64,000 nucleotides of DNA from Streptosporangiaceae bacterium (GTDB lineage Bacteria; Actinomycetota; Actinomycetes; Streptosporangiales; Streptosporangiaceae): positions 18,527-82,526 of the forward strand of contig JAOPYH010000190.1 in the NCBI GenBank assembly GCA_025964715.1. Reading direction: 5' to 3'. Under the pieces are notes generated by a model. That model was not told the origin of the DNA and did no database searches. It saw only the letters and a list, made by a program, of their open reading frames with translations. How positions within the stretch are numbered: position 1 is the first letter of the stretch; every line of letters begins with the position of its first letter. The position numbers were made by a program, and so were the translations under genes. This document shows positions 1 through 10,931 of this stretch, in pieces.

Positions 1-2
1 GG

Positions 3-548
3 GTCTTCAAGTGGAACCGGACGATCTTCCCCGACTGGGCCACCTACGCGCAGTACGAGTTCAGCCCGCAGTCGTCGGACCTGCCCCAGTGGCGGATGAG
101 CCGGGACGCCACCGCCGCGCAGGAGGCCGCGCAGTACGAGCAGGGACGCGCCAGGCCCAAGGTCGTGGAGCCGTTCGCCGGGATCATGCGCCGCTATCAG
201 GACTACGCCTACCTGCACGGCACGCTGCTGGGCGTGATCGTGCTCATGGGGCTGGTCGGGCTCGGCGCGTTCTGGCGACGCTTCGGCGGGGCCGCGCTCC
301 TGCCGTGGATGACGGCCGTGGGGCTGCTGCTGGCGCCCGCCGCCACCGCCGAGTTCGACTACCGCTACGTCCTTCCGGCGGTGCCGCTCGCCTGCCTGGC
401 CGCGGCACTCGCCTTCACCCCCGAGGCCCGGGAACGCCTCCGCCGCGGTGTACGGACCCTCCCCCGGCCGCGGCGGCGCGACCGCTCGGCCGAACGGCCT
501 CGCCAGGAGCAGGAGCCGGACAAGGTGGCCGAGCCGGTCGCCTCCTGA
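3..548 (+). CDS. C-terminal part of a membrane protein (5' truncated by window edge)
   Basis: Open frame from window start through the 96..548 ORF; hydrophobic segments LGVIVLMGLVGLGAFW and LLPWMTAVGLLLAPAATAEFDYRYVLPAVPLACLAAALAF. Confidence 0.6.
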   Translation, partial: VFKWNRTIFPDWATYAQYEFSPQSSDLPQWRMSRDATAAQEAAQYEQGRARPKVVEPFAGIMRRYQDYAYLHGTLLGVIVLMGLVGLGAFWRRFGGAALLPWMTAVGLLLAPAATAEFDYRYVLPAVPLACLAAALAFTPEARERLRRGVRTLPRPRRRDRSAERPRQEQEPDKVAEPVAS

Positions 549-563
549 CCGATCTGGTGGACG

Positions 564-878
564 TCAGTAGGCGTGCAGCCGCCGGAGCCGGAACAGCAGG
601 TCGAGATCGTCCACCCGCTGCGGCCTCGGCAGCGGCCGGCGCACCACGGTGGTCCTCGATGGGAAGGTCTGGACCGCACAGCCGTGGCAGACCGGGCACA
701 TGAGTTCCGTCCACGGCGACGTGCTGCACTGGCCGTCGTGGCGGTAGCCCACCGCGTCCCCGCCATGTCCGTCCGGTACGTACCAGACCTCGTAGCTTTC
801 CTGCCATTCGTGCAGGCAGGACAGGCATTCGTAGCGCCAGACCTCGAGCGCGATGAGTGGCTCACGCATGGCACTCAT
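564..878 (-). CDS. Small Cys-rich hypothetical protein (zinc-ribbon-like CLSCLHEW...CPVCHGC)
   Basis: 104 aa ORF with two CxxC pairs. Confidence 0.55.
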   Translation of the reverse strand: MSAMREPLIALEVWRYECLSCLHEWQESYEVWYVPDGHGGDAVGYRHDGQCSTSPWTELMCPVCHGCAVQTFPSRTTVVRRPLPRPQRVDDLDLLFRLRRLHAY

Positions 879-990
879 TCCCTTGCGGAGGGTTCACCCC
901 ACTGTGGACCGCTCCATTCAATGTGGCCCCGTCCGGTGCGGCCTGTCAGCCCATGTCGAGCTTTTGTAGTGTGGCGCCGGAGCCGGGGTT

Positions 991-1839
991 TTATCCCCGG
1001 GCGGCCACCACGGCGTCGTAGACCACGCGTTTGGGCAGGTGGTTGTCCTTGGCGACGTCCGCGATGGCCTGCTTGCGCGGCAGCCCCGCGGCCTCCCGCG
1101 CGGCGACCTCGGCGGCGAGTTCGCCGGGGTCGGAGATGGCCGGACGCTCCGGCGCTCCGGCGACCACGACGGTGATCTCCCCCCTGACGCCCTCCTCGGC
1201 CCACGCCGCGAGCTCCCCGAGCGGGCCCCGCCGTACCTCCTCATAGGTCTTCGTCAGCTCACGGCAGACGGCGGCGCGGCGGTCCGTCCCCAGCGCGCCG
1301 GCCATGGCGCCGAGGGAGGCGGCGAGCCGATGCGGGGCCTCGAAGAAGACCATGGTGCGCGGCTCGGTGCTGAGCGACTCCAGCCGGGACGACCGCTCGC
1401 CGGGTTTACGCGGCAGGAACCCCTCGAAGCAGAAGCGGTCCGTCGGCAGACCGGAGATGACCAGCGCGGTGGTGACGGCGGACGGCCCCGGCAGGACGGT
1501 GACGGGCACGTCCTGGTCCACCGCCGCGACCACGAGGCGATAGCCGGGGTCGGACACGCCGGGCAGTCCCGCGTCCGTGACGACGAAGACGTCCCGGCCG
1601 CTCAGCAGGTCCCCGACGAGCTCCTGTGCCCGGGCGCGTTCGTTGGCGTCGTAATAGGACACGATCTTGGCGTTGAGCTCCACGCCCAGATCGGCGGCGA
1701 GCCGGCGCAACCGACGGGTGTCCTCGGCGGCGATGACGTCGGCGTCCCGCAGCGCGCTGCGAAAGCGATCCGACGCGTCGTCCGGGCGCCCGATCGGCGC
1801 CGCGGCCAGGATCAGGGTGCCCTTCTCGTTGCTCGTCAC
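991..1839 (-). CDS. rsmI: 16S rRNA (cytidine(1402)-2'-O)-methyltransferase
   Basis: Motifs LILAAAPIGRPDDAS, AEDTRRLRRLA, VVTDAGLPGVSDPGYRLV, LPGPSAVTTALVISGLPTDRFCFEGFLPRK; divergent from PMT as is common in Actinobacteria. Confidence 0.95.
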   Translation of the reverse strand: MTSNEKGTLILAAAPIGRPDDASDRFRSALRDADVIAAEDTRRLRRLAADLGVELNAKIVSYYDANERARAQELVGDLLSGRDVFVVTDAGLPGVSDPGYRLVVAAVDQDVPVTVLPGPSAVTTALVISGLPTDRFCFEGFLPRKPGERSSRLESLSTEPRTMVFFEAPHRLAASLGAMAGALGTDRRAAVCRELTKTYEEVRRGPLGELAAWAEEGVRGEITVVVAGAPERPAISDPGELAAEVAAREAAGLPRKQAIADVAKDNHLPKRVVYDAVVAARG

Positions 1840-1934
1840 AGGACAATTGTCCCGGCAATCGAAAGGGCGGGCGACCGGGCGTCCGGCACCGCCGCCGTGG
1901 TCCTACGGACTCACCGGCCCGGCGCCCGTACGAT

Positions 1935-3515
1935 ATGCGAATGGCGACGACCGAACTCGGGCCGATGACCAAGAGCGTGGAACGACGCCGCCCGCCGTCG
2001 ATGCGGGACTGGCTGTCGGTGCCGATACCGGGCGTTCCGCTGCTCGGCTGGATCGGCCCGCTGATCATCACCGCGTTCGCCGCCTTCCTTCGGTTCGACC
2101 GGCTCTCGGTCCCGGCCGCCGTGGTCTTCGACGAGACCTACTACGCCAAGGACTCCCTGGCGCTGCTGAAGTTCGGGTATGAGCACAACACGGTCAAGGA
2201 CGCCGACTCGATCCTCATCCACCAGGGCGCCAGCGCCGCCCACAGCCGGATCTGGGCCGACGGCGGCAGCTTCGTGGCCCACCCGCCGGCCGGCAAATGG
2301 ATGATCGCCATCGGCGAGTGGCTCTTCGGCGCCACCCCCTTCGGCTGGCGGTTCATGGCCGCCCTCATCGGCTCGCTGTCCGTGCTGGTCCTGTGCCGCG
2401 TAGCGCGCCGCATGACCGGCTCGACCCTGCTCGGCTGTGCCGCCGGCCTCCTGATGGCCTTGGACGGCCTGCACCTGGTGTCGAGCCGCACCGCGCTGCT
2501 CGACATCTTCGTGATGTTCTGGATCCTCGCCGCCTTCGCCTGCCTGGTCGCCGACCGTGACCGCTCGCGCGCCGCACTGGCGGCCAAGCTCGGACCCGGA
2601 GACGAAGCCGGGTTCGGGCCCTTCGTGTTCCACGGCTGGCGCGTCCTGGCCGGCCTGTGCCTCGGCCTCGCCTGCGCGACCAAGTGGACGGGCCTGTTCT
2701 ACGTCGTGGTGTTCGGCGTCATGGCCGTGATCTGGGACCTCGGGGCGCGGCGGGCGGCCCGGGTGCCGCGCCCGTACGCGGGCACCCTCGCCCTCGACGC
2801 GGTTCCGGCGTTCCTGTCGCTCGTGGTGGTCGCGCTGATCACCTACATCGCCACATGGTCCGGATGGATCTTCAACGCCGGTGGCTGGGGACGCGGCAAG
2901 GTCGCGAGCAACGTGCTGATGCGCCCCTTCGAGGCGATGCCCGATCTCTGGCGCTATCACACGGCGGTGTGGAACTTCCACACCACCTTGCACGCGAAAC
3001 ACCCGTACCAGTCCTGGCCGTGGGACTGGCCGGTGCTGCATCGTCCTGTCGCGTTCTTCTACACCGAGCCGAAGACCGGCTGTGCCGCGGCCAAGTGCTC
3101 CCGCGAGATCCTCGGCATCGGCACGCCCTCGATCTGGTGGGCGGCCCTGGTGGCGCTCCTCCTGCTCACCTTCGTATGGCTGCGGCGCCGCGACTGGCGC
3201 GCCGGGGCGATCCTGCTCGGCTATCTCGCCGGGTGGCTGCCCTGGTTCTACTACGCGCTGGACAAGCGGACGATGTTCCTGTTCTACGCGATGCCGATGC
3301 TGCCGTTCATGGTGCTCGCGATCGTCCTGTGCCTCGGCATGCTGATCGGCCCGGCCCGCGACACCGGTCCGCGCCGCGTCCTCGGCACGGCCGCGGCCGG
3401 CGCCTATGTCCTCGTGGTCCTCGCCAACTTCCTGTGGTTCTATCCCGTGCTCGCCGCCAAGGTGATCCCCTACACCACCTGGCGCGAGATCGTGCGGTTC
3501 CACAGCTGGATCTGA
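1935..3515 (+). CDS. Protein O-mannosyltransferase family (PMT) integral membrane glycosyltransferase
   Basis: FDETYYAKDSLALLKFGYEHN, multiple TM helices, HPYQSWPWDWPVLHRPVAFFY. Confidence 0.92.
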   Translation: MRMATTELGPMTKSVERRRPPSMRDWLSVPIPGVPLLGWIGPLIITAFAAFLRFDRLSVPAAVVFDETYYAKDSLALLKFGYEHNTVKDADSILIHQGASAAHSRIWADGGSFVAHPPAGKWMIAIGEWLFGATPFGWRFMAALIGSLSVLVLCRVARRMTGSTLLGCAAGLLMALDGLHLVSSRTALLDIFVMFWILAAFACLVADRDRSRAALAAKLGPGDEAGFGPFVFHGWRVLAGLCLGLACATKWTGLFYVVVFGVMAVIWDLGARRAARVPRPYAGTLALDAVPAFLSLVVVALITYIATWSGWIFNAGGWGRGKVASNVLMRPFEAMPDLWRYHTAVWNFHTTLHAKHPYQSWPWDWPVLHRPVAFFYTEPKTGCAAAKCSREILGIGTPSIWWAALVALLLLTFVWLRRRDWRAGAILLGYLAGWLPWFYYALDKRTMFLFYAMPMLPFMVLAIVLCLGMLIGPARDTGPRRVLGTAAAGAYVLVVLANFLWFYPVLAAKVIPYTTWREIVRFHSWI

Positions 3516-3560
3516 CGGCGCTTTCCGGAGCCGTCGAGGTGAACGGCGCCGTGGCGGCCT

Positions 3561-4604
3561 TCAGCGCACGCCCTGCCCGTTGACGGACGCGACGGGGGCG
3601 GTGGAGGCACGGACCACCAGCTCAACGGGGAGCGAGACCGAACCCGGTCGCCGGCCGTCGAGCAGCTCCAGCAGCGCCGCCATGCCCTGGGCGCCGAGTT
3701 GCTCCGCCGGCAGCCGTACGGTCGTCAGCTCCGGCTCGACCGCCCGGGCCAGCAGCATGTCGTCGAAGCCGGTGATCGACAGGTCCGCGGGGACGTCGAG
3801 CCCGAGCTCCCGGGCGGCCTTGTAAGCACCCGCGGCGATCAGATCGTCATCGCAGACCAGCGCGGTCGGCCGGTCGCGGCGGTGGAGCAGCCGGCCAGCG
3901 GCCGTGCGGGCCGCGCCGATCTCGATAGCGGTCCGGCCGCTGGTCAGCACACCGGCCGGCAGGTCGCGCACCGCTCCGGCCAGCGCACCGGCCCGGGCGC
4001 GGAACGTCCACGCGTCGACCGACGCCGCGACATGCCCGATCCGGCGATGCCCCAGCGCGGCGAGGTGGCCGACGACCGCGCGGGTCCCGCCGGCCACATC
4101 GAAGTTGACGGTCGGAGCCTCGCCCGCCGGGTCGCTGTCCAGCATCACCTGAGGCAGCGGATCGAGCTCACCGAGGACGTCGACCGCCATGGAAGAGGCC
4201 AGGATGCCGTCGATCGCCTCATGCGCGGCGGCGAAGGGACTCCGGGCCAGGCCCGTGACCTCCGGCCACGGATAGACCACGACGCCGAAGCCGTGCGCGG
4301 CCGCCGCGCGGGCCGCGCCCGTGTGGACGCCGCCGAAGAACATGCTGGTCAGCGTCGGCACGACCAGGAGCACTGTCCTGTTGCGGCCCAGCCGCAGGTT
4401 GCGCGCCGCCAGGTTGGGCCGGTAGCCCAGGCGCACCGCCGCATCCCGCACGGACTGCGCGGTGCCCGGCGAGATCCGGCCCGCCCACTTGCCGGCCAAG
4501 ACGATCGAGACCGTGGACTGCGAGACGCCGGCGGCCTGCGCGACGTCCCTGCTGGTCGGCCGGCCGGTCTTCCGCACCACGCGCCTCCTTCTCAACGGCA
4601 TCAC
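3561..4604 (-). CDS. LacI-family transcriptional regulator
   Basis: N-terminal HTH TSRDVAQAAGVSQSTVSIVLAGK, periplasmic-binding-like sensor domain. Confidence 0.92.
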   Translation of the reverse strand: MMPLRRRRVVRKTGRPTSRDVAQAAGVSQSTVSIVLAGKWAGRISPGTAQSVRDAAVRLGYRPNLAARNLRLGRNRTVLLVVPTLTSMFFGGVHTGAARAAAAHGFGVVVYPWPEVTGLARSPFAAAHEAIDGILASSMAVDVLGELDPLPQVMLDSDPAGEAPTVNFDVAGGTRAVVGHLAALGHRRIGHVAASVDAWTFRARAGALAGAVRDLPAGVLTSGRTAIEIGAARTAAGRLLHRRDRPTALVCDDDLIAAGAYKAARELGLDVPADLSITGFDDMLLARAVEPELTTVRLPAEQLGAQGMAALLELLDGRRPGSVSLPVELVVRASTAPVASVNGQGVR

Positions 4605-4629
4605 ACTAGAGCCCCAGGCCGCCTTCGTG

Positions 4630-4658
4630 ATACGTATGGCTCGCTCAGTAATACGTAT
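4630..4658. promoter_or_regulatory. Paired ATACGTAT palindromes between lacI-type regulator and MFS gene (candidate operators)
   Basis: ATACGTAT at 4630-4637 and 4651-4658, 21 bp apart (about 2 helical turns), in the divergent intergenic region. Confidence 0.55.
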
Positions 4659-4672
4659 GACTAGGAGGATCG

Positions 4673-5887
4673 ATGCGGGCGTACCTCGAGTTCCTGCGGA
4701 CCCCGTATGCCACCCGGCTCCTCGGCGGCACGCTCCTCGGACGGCTGCCCAACGGCATGGGGATCCTCGCCGTCGTGCTCTTCACGAGGGCGCAGGGCGG
4801 CGGATACTCCCTCGCGGGCGCGCTGGCGGCGGTGCATGGTCTGGCGGGCGCGGCCGGCCAGCCCGTGCTCGGCCGGGCCATGGACCGGCTCGGCCAGTCC
4901 CGGGTCCTGCTGACCGGCGCGGTCCTGTCCGCCGTGGGCTTCGGGGCGTTCGCCTTCGCCGGGCTGAGCCCCCTGCCGGTGGCCGTCGGCGCCGTCGTGC
5001 TGGCCGGGTTCACCAGTCCCCCGCTGGAGGCCGGGCTGCGGGCGCTGTGGCCGGCGGTGCTGCCGAGCCCGGCTCAGGTTCAAGCCGCCTACGCGCTGGA
5101 CGCCGCCGCGCAAGAGGTGATCTTCACCGTCGGCCCGCTGCTCGTGGTCGGGGCCGCGGCACTGTCTCCCGGACTCGCGCTGCTGCTCACCGGAGCGCTC
5201 GGAGTGGCCGGCACCATCGTCGTCACCACCTCCCGGCCCTCGCGCTCGTGGCGCGGTGCAGCGCGAGAGGCCGACTGGGCGGGCGCCCTGCGGTCCCCGG
5301 GTCTGCGGCTGCTGCTGATGGCGCTCGGGTCCGTGGGGATCGCGCTGGGCGTTCTGAGCGTGGCCGTCGTCACCTACGCCGACGCGATCGGGACCGCGAC
5401 GGCCTCCGGCCTGCTGCTGGCCGCCAACGCGGCCGGAGCCCTGGCCGGTGGTCTCGTCTACGGTGCCCGGCCCAGGACCGGTCCCGCACATCGCCGGCTG
5501 CCGCTGCTGATGACCGGGCTCGCGGTGGGTTACCTGCCGCTCATGGCCGCGCCCGGGCTGCCGCTGATGCTCGGCCTGGCCTTCGTCAGCGGCCTCTTTC
5601 TGGCCCCGGTGCTGGCCTGCAGCTTCACGATCGTGGACGGGCTCGCACCGCGGGGCACGGTCACGGAGGCGTTCGCATGGGTGGTGGCCGCGATGGGCGG
5701 CGGCGCCGCACTGGGATCGGCGGCCGCAGGCGTGGCCGGTGATCTCGCGGGGGTGTCCGGCGCCTTCGCCGGTGAGGCCGTGGGTGGTCTGCTGGCCCTG
5801 GGCCTGTGCCTGCTCGGCCGGCGCCTGCTGCGCCGCGCCGACCGTCCGGTGGACACGGTCGCGCAGGCCCAGCCCTCGTCGGCCTGA
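4673..5887 (+). CDS. MFS transporter
   Basis: About 12 TM segments; RBS AGGAGG upstream; divergent from the LacI regulator. Confidence 0.85.
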   Translation: MRAYLEFLRTPYATRLLGGTLLGRLPNGMGILAVVLFTRAQGGGYSLAGALAAVHGLAGAAGQPVLGRAMDRLGQSRVLLTGAVLSAVGFGAFAFAGLSPLPVAVGAVVLAGFTSPPLEAGLRALWPAVLPSPAQVQAAYALDAAAQEVIFTVGPLLVVGAAALSPGLALLLTGALGVAGTIVVTTSRPSRSWRGAAREADWAGALRSPGLRLLLMALGSVGIALGVLSVAVVTYADAIGTATASGLLLAANAAGALAGGLVYGARPRTGPAHRRLPLLMTGLAVGYLPLMAAPGLPLMLGLAFVSGLFLAPVLACSFTIVDGLAPRGTVTEAFAWVVAAMGGGAALGSAAAGVAGDLAGVSGAFAGEAVGGLLALGLCLLGRRLLRRADRPVDTVAQAQPSSA

Positions 5888-5927
5888 AATTTACCCACTT
5901 CTAACCGAGACACGGTAGACAAAGGCC

Positions 5928-6962
5928 ATGGAACGGAGCTCCGAGGCGGCGAACTCGGCCACACACGAAGGCGACAAGATCGGCACGCAGCCGCCGCGGA
6001 CCCGTGCGTGGCGGGACGGCAAGCTCGAGGCCAAGGGCTTCCCCGTAGCCGATATCAGCGAATATCTGAAGTCCGACGACATGGTGGTGTGGCTGGATCT
6101 GTGCGGTCCCCACGCACAGGAGCTCCGCGTTATCAGTGAAGAGCTCGGGCTCGACGAGGTCGCGATCGAGGACGCGGTCAGCCGGCACGAACGGGCCAAG
6201 CTGGACCGCTATCCGGGCTATCTGTTCCTGAACGCCTACGACGTACGGCTGGACACCGCCAGCGGCCGCCTGGTTACCACGGAGGTGTCGGCGTTCATCA
6301 CCGACCGCGCCTTCGTGACCATCCAGCAGGACGATCTCTTCGACGTGGACGAGCTGATCCGGCGCTGGGACGCGGACACGGGTCAGGCCGAACACGGGGT
6401 CGCCCACCTCCTGCACGGGCTCCTCGACATGCTCGTGGACCGGCACTTCACGGCCGTACAGGCCCTGGACGAGAAACTCGAGGACCTCGAGGACCTCCTG
6501 TTCGACGAGAAGACCTCCGATCAGGCGATGCAGCGCTACAGCTTCCAGCTGCGCAAGAGTCTCGTACTGCTGCGCCGGGTCGTGCTGCCGATGCGGGAGG
6601 TCGTGAACACCCTCCTCCGGCGGGACCTGCATGTCGTCCCTTCGGCCATGGCGCCCTTGTACCAGGACCTCTACGATCACGTGCTGCGGGCCACTGAATG
6701 GACCGAGAGCCTGCGGGACCTCGTGGCGACGATCCAGGAGACCCGCATCGCCCTCCAGGGCAACCGGCTCAACGAGGTGATGAAGAAGCTGACCAGCTGG
6801 GCGGCGATCATCGCCGTGCCCACCGCGGTGACCGGCTTCTACGGGATGAACGTCCCCTATCCGGGGATGAGCCACCACTCGGGGTTCGTGGCCTGCGTGA
6901 TCATCCTGCTCGTCACCAGCGCCGGGCTGTTCGGGATCTTCAAATGGCGCGACTGGATCTGA
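5928..6962 (+). CDS. CorA-like magnesium/cobalt transport protein
   Basis: C-terminal YGMNVPYPG signature (GMN motif) and two terminal TM helices. Confidence 0.92.
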   Translation: MERSSEAANSATHEGDKIGTQPPRTRAWRDGKLEAKGFPVADISEYLKSDDMVVWLDLCGPHAQELRVISEELGLDEVAIEDAVSRHERAKLDRYPGYLFLNAYDVRLDTASGRLVTTEVSAFITDRAFVTIQQDDLFDVDELIRRWDADTGQAEHGVAHLLHGLLDMLVDRHFTAVQALDEKLEDLEDLLFDEKTSDQAMQRYSFQLRKSLVLLRRVVLPMREVVNTLLRRDLHVVPSAMAPLYQDLYDHVLRATEWTESLRDLVATIQETRIALQGNRLNEVMKKLTSWAAIIAVPTAVTGFYGMNVPYPGMSHHSGFVACVIILLVTSAGLFGIFKWRDWI

Positions 6963-6977
6963 CTCCGACAGCTGCGA

Positions 6978-8360
6978 TCAGGGGCGGGTCAGGACGCTGT
7001 CGCGGGCCTGCGCATAGCGCTCGCGTACGGCCGGTGCGGGGTCTGCCTCGTGCCGGGCGAATCCCGCACGGGTGCGGTGCGGCGGCTCGTCGCCCCCGAC
7101 GAGCGCCCACGCGGCCTGCCTGGCGGCCCCCTCCGCGACGTATTCGCCCGCGGGGGGCACCAGCACGGGACGGCCGAGGACGCTCGGGGCGATGCGCCGC
7201 ACGGCCACCGACCTGGCGCCGCCCCCGACCAGCAGGACCCGCTCGATGTTCACGCCGACCCCCGCCAGGGCGTCCAGCCCGTCCGCGAGCCCGCACAGCA
7301 TGCCTTCCACTGCGGCGCGGGCGAGGTGCTCAGGCGTCGCGGTGGAGAGCCTCAGCCCGTGCACCGCGCCGGTGGCCTCCGGCCGGTTGGGGGTGCGCTC
7401 CCCTTCCAGATAGGGCACGAGGACCAGGCCGTCCGCGCCCGGAGGCCCGGCGAGCGCCAGCTCGGACAGCCGCCCATGGTCCACGCCCAGCATGCGGGCC
7501 GCGGCGTCGAGCACCCGGGCCGCGTTCAGCGTGCAGACCAGGGGCAGGAACCGGCCGGTGGCGTCCGCGAACCCGGCCACGGCTCCACTCGGGTCGGCGG
7601 ACGGCAGGTCGCTCACCGCGAACACCGTGCCGGAGGTGCCCAGCGAGACGACGACGTCGCCGGGTCGCGTGCCGACGGCCAGCGCCGCCGCCATGTTGTC
7701 GCCGGTGCCCGCGGAGACGACCGCGCCGCCGTCCGTACGGCCCGCCGGGATGGACGGATCGAGGACCTCCGGCAGGTCCGGTGTCCGGCCCAGGGCCCGC
7801 TGAAGGAGGTCGGTCCGATAGACGCCTTGCGCCGGTGACCAGTACCCCGTGCCCGAGGCGTCACCGCGGTCGGTCACCAGATTGCCCGTGAGGCGCCAGG
7901 TCAGGTAGTCGTGCGGCAGGCAGACCCTGGCCGTACGGGCGGCGGCCTCCGGCTCGTGCTCGGCGAGCCAGCGCAGCTTGGTGACGGTGAACGCCGCGAC
8001 CGGGACACTACCGACCGCCTCGGCCCAGGCCGACGGCCCACCCAGCTCGGCGATGAGGTCGTCAGCGGCGCCGGCCGAGCGGGTGTCGTTCCACAGCAGC
8101 GCGGGCCGTACGACCTCGCCGTCCTCGTCCAGGCACACCATGCCGTGCTGCTGCCCGGCCACCCCGACGGCGGCGACGTCGTCGAGGCCACCTGCGGCCG
8201 CCAGGGCCTCGGTGAGCGCTTGCCACCAGGCAGCGGGATCGGCCTCGGTCCCGTCCGGATGCGGAGCCTGCCCGCGCCGGATGACCACTCCGGTCTCCGC
8301 GTCGCAGACCACGACCTTGCAGGACTGGGTCGAGGAGTCGACTCCGGCGACAAGCGGCAT
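6978..8360 (-). CDS. xylB: Xylulokinase (FGGY family)
   Basis: [50 protein letters not shown]; start codon CAT at 8358-8360. Confidence 0.92.
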   Translation of the reverse strand: MPLVAGVDSSTQSCKVVVCDAETGVVIRRGQAPHPDGTEADPAAWWQALTEALAAAGGLDDVAAVGVAGQQHGMVCLDEDGEVVRPALLWNDTRSAGAADDLIAELGGPSAWAEAVGSVPVAAFTVTKLRWLAEHEPEAAARTARVCLPHDYLTWRLTGNLVTDRGDASGTGYWSPAQGVYRTDLLQRALGRTPDLPEVLDPSIPAGRTDGGAVVSAGTGDNMAAALAVGTRPGDVVVSLGTSGTVFAVSDLPSADPSGAVAGFADATGRFLPLVCTLNAARVLDAAARMLGVDHGRLSELALAGPPGADGLVLVPYLEGERTPNRPEATGAVHGLRLSTATPEHLARAAVEGMLCGLADGLDALAGVGVNIERVLLVGGGARSVAVRRIAPSVLGRPVLVPPAGEYVAEGAARQAAWALVGGDEPPHRTRAGFARHEADPAPAVRERYAQARDSVLTRP

Positions 8361-8392
8361 ATCGGTGTGCCTCTCTGTTCGATGGGCCCTGG

Positions 8393-9538
8393 TTATCGGG
8401 CCCCGAGGAGGTGCTCGATGGCGAGCTGGTCCAGCCGGGCGTAGTGGTAGCCCCGGGTGGCCGCCTCGTCGAGGTCGAAGTCGTCTCCGGCCAGCGACTC
8501 GTGCGTCTCGTCGGGTGCCAGGGTCGGGACGGCGAGCTGGTCGACGCGCGAGGCCCGGAGAGCCTCCTGCACCTCGGGGTCGGTCCGGAACGCCGCGGCC
8601 CGCTCCTTGAGGATCAGGTAGTTGCGCATGTTCGCGGACGCGGTGGTCCACACGTCGGCGGGGTCCTCGGTGCGCAGCGGCTTGTAGTCGAAGTGCCGTG
8701 GGCCGTCGTAGCCGCCGTGCTCCAGCAGGTCGACGAGGAAGAAGGAGCTTTTCACGTCGCCGGTCCCGAAAACCAGGTCCTGGTCGTACTTCGGCCCGTG
8801 CTGGCCGTTGAGGTCGATGTGGAACAGCTTGCCCTGCCACAGTGCCTGGGCGACCCCGTGCACGAAGTTGAGCCCGGCCATCTGCTCGTGGCCCACCTCG
8901 GGATTGAGCCCGACCATGTCCTGGTGCTCCAGGGTCGAGATGAAGCCGAGCGCGTGGCCGACCGTCGGCAGCAGGATGTCGCCCCGCGGCTCGTTGGGCT
9001 TGGGCTCCAGGGCGAACCGGATGTCGTAGCCCTGATCGATCGCGTACTGGCAGAGGAGGTCGATGGCCTCTTTGAACCGGTCGAGCGCGACCCGGACGTC
9101 CTTGGCGGCGTCGACCTCGGCGCCCTCACGGCCGCCCCACAGGACGTAGGTCCCGGCACCGAGCTCGGCGGCGAGGTCCAGATTGCGCATGACCTTGCGG
9201 AGCGCGTAGCGCCGGATGTCACGGTCGTTGGCGGTGAACGCGCCGTCCTTGAAGACCGGGTGGGTGAACAGGTTGGTGGTGGCCATCGGCACCACGAGGC
9301 CTGTCGCGTCAAGTGCCTTGCGGAAGGCGGCGATCGCCGTGTCACGGTCGGGCTCGACCGCCAGAAGGTCGTCGTCGTGGAAGGTCACGCCGTAGGCGCC
9401 CAGCTCCGCGAGCCGGTGCACCGCCTCGACCGGGTCCAGCGGAGCGCGCGTGGCGTCCCCGAAGGGGTCGCGGGCCTGCCAGCCCACAGTCCACAGTCCG
9501 AAGGTGAAACGGTCGGCCGGGGTGGGGTCGTAGGCCAT
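8393..9538 (-). CDS. xylA: Xylose isomerase
   Basis: [71 protein letters not shown]. Confidence 0.97.
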   Translation of the reverse strand: MAYDPTPADRFTFGLWTVGWQARDPFGDATRAPLDPVEAVHRLAELGAYGVTFHDDDLLAVEPDRDTAIAAFRKALDATGLVVPMATTNLFTHPVFKDGAFTANDRDIRRYALRKVMRNLDLAAELGAGTYVLWGGREGAEVDAAKDVRVALDRFKEAIDLLCQYAIDQGYDIRFALEPKPNEPRGDILLPTVGHALGFISTLEHQDMVGLNPEVGHEQMAGLNFVHGVAQALWQGKLFHIDLNGQHGPKYDQDLVFGTGDVKSSFFLVDLLEHGGYDGPRHFDYKPLRTEDPADVWTTASANMRNYLILKERAAAFRTDPEVQEALRASRVDQLAVPTLAPDETHESLAGDDFDLDEAATRGYHYARLDQLAIEHLLGAR

Positions 9539-9589
9539 GGGTTCTCCAACAGGTGCTCGGGGGTTCGGCCGGGATTCGTCAAGGATATG

Positions 9590-9646
9590 GACTAATAAAG
9601 TCCCCTGGACAGCGGCGCGTCAAGACGTACGGGAGTGTGATTAGTC
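9590..9646. promoter_or_regulatory. Inverted GACTAAT ... ATTAGTC arms in the xylA/ROK-regulator divergent promoter
   Basis: GACTAAT 9590-9596 and reverse complement ATTAGTC 9640-9646. Confidence 0.4.
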
Positions 9647-9653
9647 TGTCCCC

Positions 9654-10931
9654 ATGCTGAACAGCGGCGCAGGGCCCGGCGGAGGTCCCGTCAGGCACGC
9701 CGCCATGCGGGAGCACAACCTCGCCGTCGTGCTGGGCGAGGTCGTACGGCACCAGCCGGTGACCCGCGCCCGGCTGGCCGACCTCACCGGGTTGACCAAG
9801 ACCACTGTCTCGAACCTGCTGACGGTCCTCGGCGAAGGCGGTCTGGTGCGGGACGGCGGGCCGGTCCGGGAGGGCGAGCGGGGCCGCCCCGGCGTCGCGG
9901 TCTCCGTCAACGGCGACGGGGTCGCCGGGCTGGGCCTGGAGGTGAACGTCGACTACCTCTCGGCCTGTGTCCTGGACCTCGGCCGGCGCGTACGCCACCG
10001 GCACCTCATCGCCACGGACAACCGCGGCCGGGCGCCCGAACGGGTCATCGAGTCGCTCGGCCGGCTGGCCGGCCAGGCCATCGCCTCCGCGTCGGACCAG
10101 GGCCTGACCGTCGCGGGTGCGGTCGTCGCGCTGCCCGGTGTCCTGGATCGCGACAGCGGCCGGCTCGGCGCCGCGCCCAACCTCGGCTGGAACGACGTCC
10201 CGGTCGGCGACCTGCTCGATGCCGGGCTCCCGGCCTTGCGGCTGCGGCCCGACCAGGACAACGAGGCCAACCTGGGTGCCCTCGGCGAGCTGTGGTTCGG
10301 CGGAGGCCGGGAGCTTGGCGATTTCGTGCACGTGTCCGGCGAGGTCGGCGTCGGTGCGGGCATCGTGGTGGGCGGCCGCGTCTTCCGGGGCGCCCACGGT
10401 TTCGCCGGCGAGCTGGGCCACATCGTGGTGGAGCCGGACGGGCCGCCGTGCGCCTGCGGTGGCCGCGGCTGCCTGGAGCGGATCGCCGGTCAGGAGGCGA
10501 TCCTGCGCGCCGCCGGCCTGACCCCGGCCGGCACGACCGTGGCGTCCACCGTCGCGGCCGACCCGGACGGCCCGATGGCCGCCCTGATCGCGACGCTGCG
10601 CGCCGGCGACGCCCGTGCGCTCGCGGCGGTGGAGCGGGCCGGGCGCGCCCTTGGCTCGGCGCTGTCGACCGCCGTGAACCTGCTGGACCCGGACACGGTG
10701 GTGCTCGGCGGCATCTTCTCGCCGCTCGCCGCGTGGGTGCGGCCGGCCGTGGAGGATGCGCTTGGCAGAGGTACGGCCCTGACCCGCGGCCGCACGCCGT
10801 CAGTGGTCGTCTCCCGGCTGGCGGGTGACGCCGCCGTGCAGGGGGCCGCCGGCCTCGTGATCGAACGCGTCATCGCCGACCCGGCCAGGCTGCTCACCGC
10901 GCTCTCCCGGACCGAACGCCCCGTGGGCTGA
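9654..10931 (+). CDS. ROK-family transcriptional regulator (XylR-like)
   Basis: N-terminal HTH PVTRARLADLTGLTKTTVSNLL; ROK motifs and CACGGRGCLE zinc motif; divergent from xylA. Confidence 0.9.
   Translation: MLNSGAGPGGGPVRHAAMREHNLAVVLGEVVRHQPVTRARLADLTGLTKTTVSNLLTVLGEGGLVRDGGPVREGERGRPGVAVSVNGDGVAGLGLEVNVDYLSACVLDLGRRVRHRHLIATDNRGRAPERVIESLGRLAGQAIASASDQGLTVAGAVVALPGVLDRDSGRLGAAPNLGWNDVPVGDLLDAGLPALRLRPDQDNEANLGALGELWFGGGRELGDFVHVSGEVGVGAGIVVGGRVFRGAHGFAGELGHIVVEPDGPPCACGGRGCLERIAGQEAILRAAGLTPAGTTVASTVAADPDGPMAALIATLRAGDARALAAVERAGRALGSALSTAVNLLDPDTVVLGGIFSPLAAWVRPAVEDALGRGTALTRGRTPSVVVSRLAGDAAVQGAAGLVIERVIADPARLLTALSRTERPVG

Noticed and set aside
1911-3503. 530-aa minus-strand ORF rich in H/R/E/G
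   Set aside because: Antisense shadow of the PMT gene; composition is that of a GC-rich reverse frame.
8411-9595. 394-aa plus-strand ORF opposite xylA
   Set aside because: xylA on the minus strand is unambiguous; this is an antisense frame.
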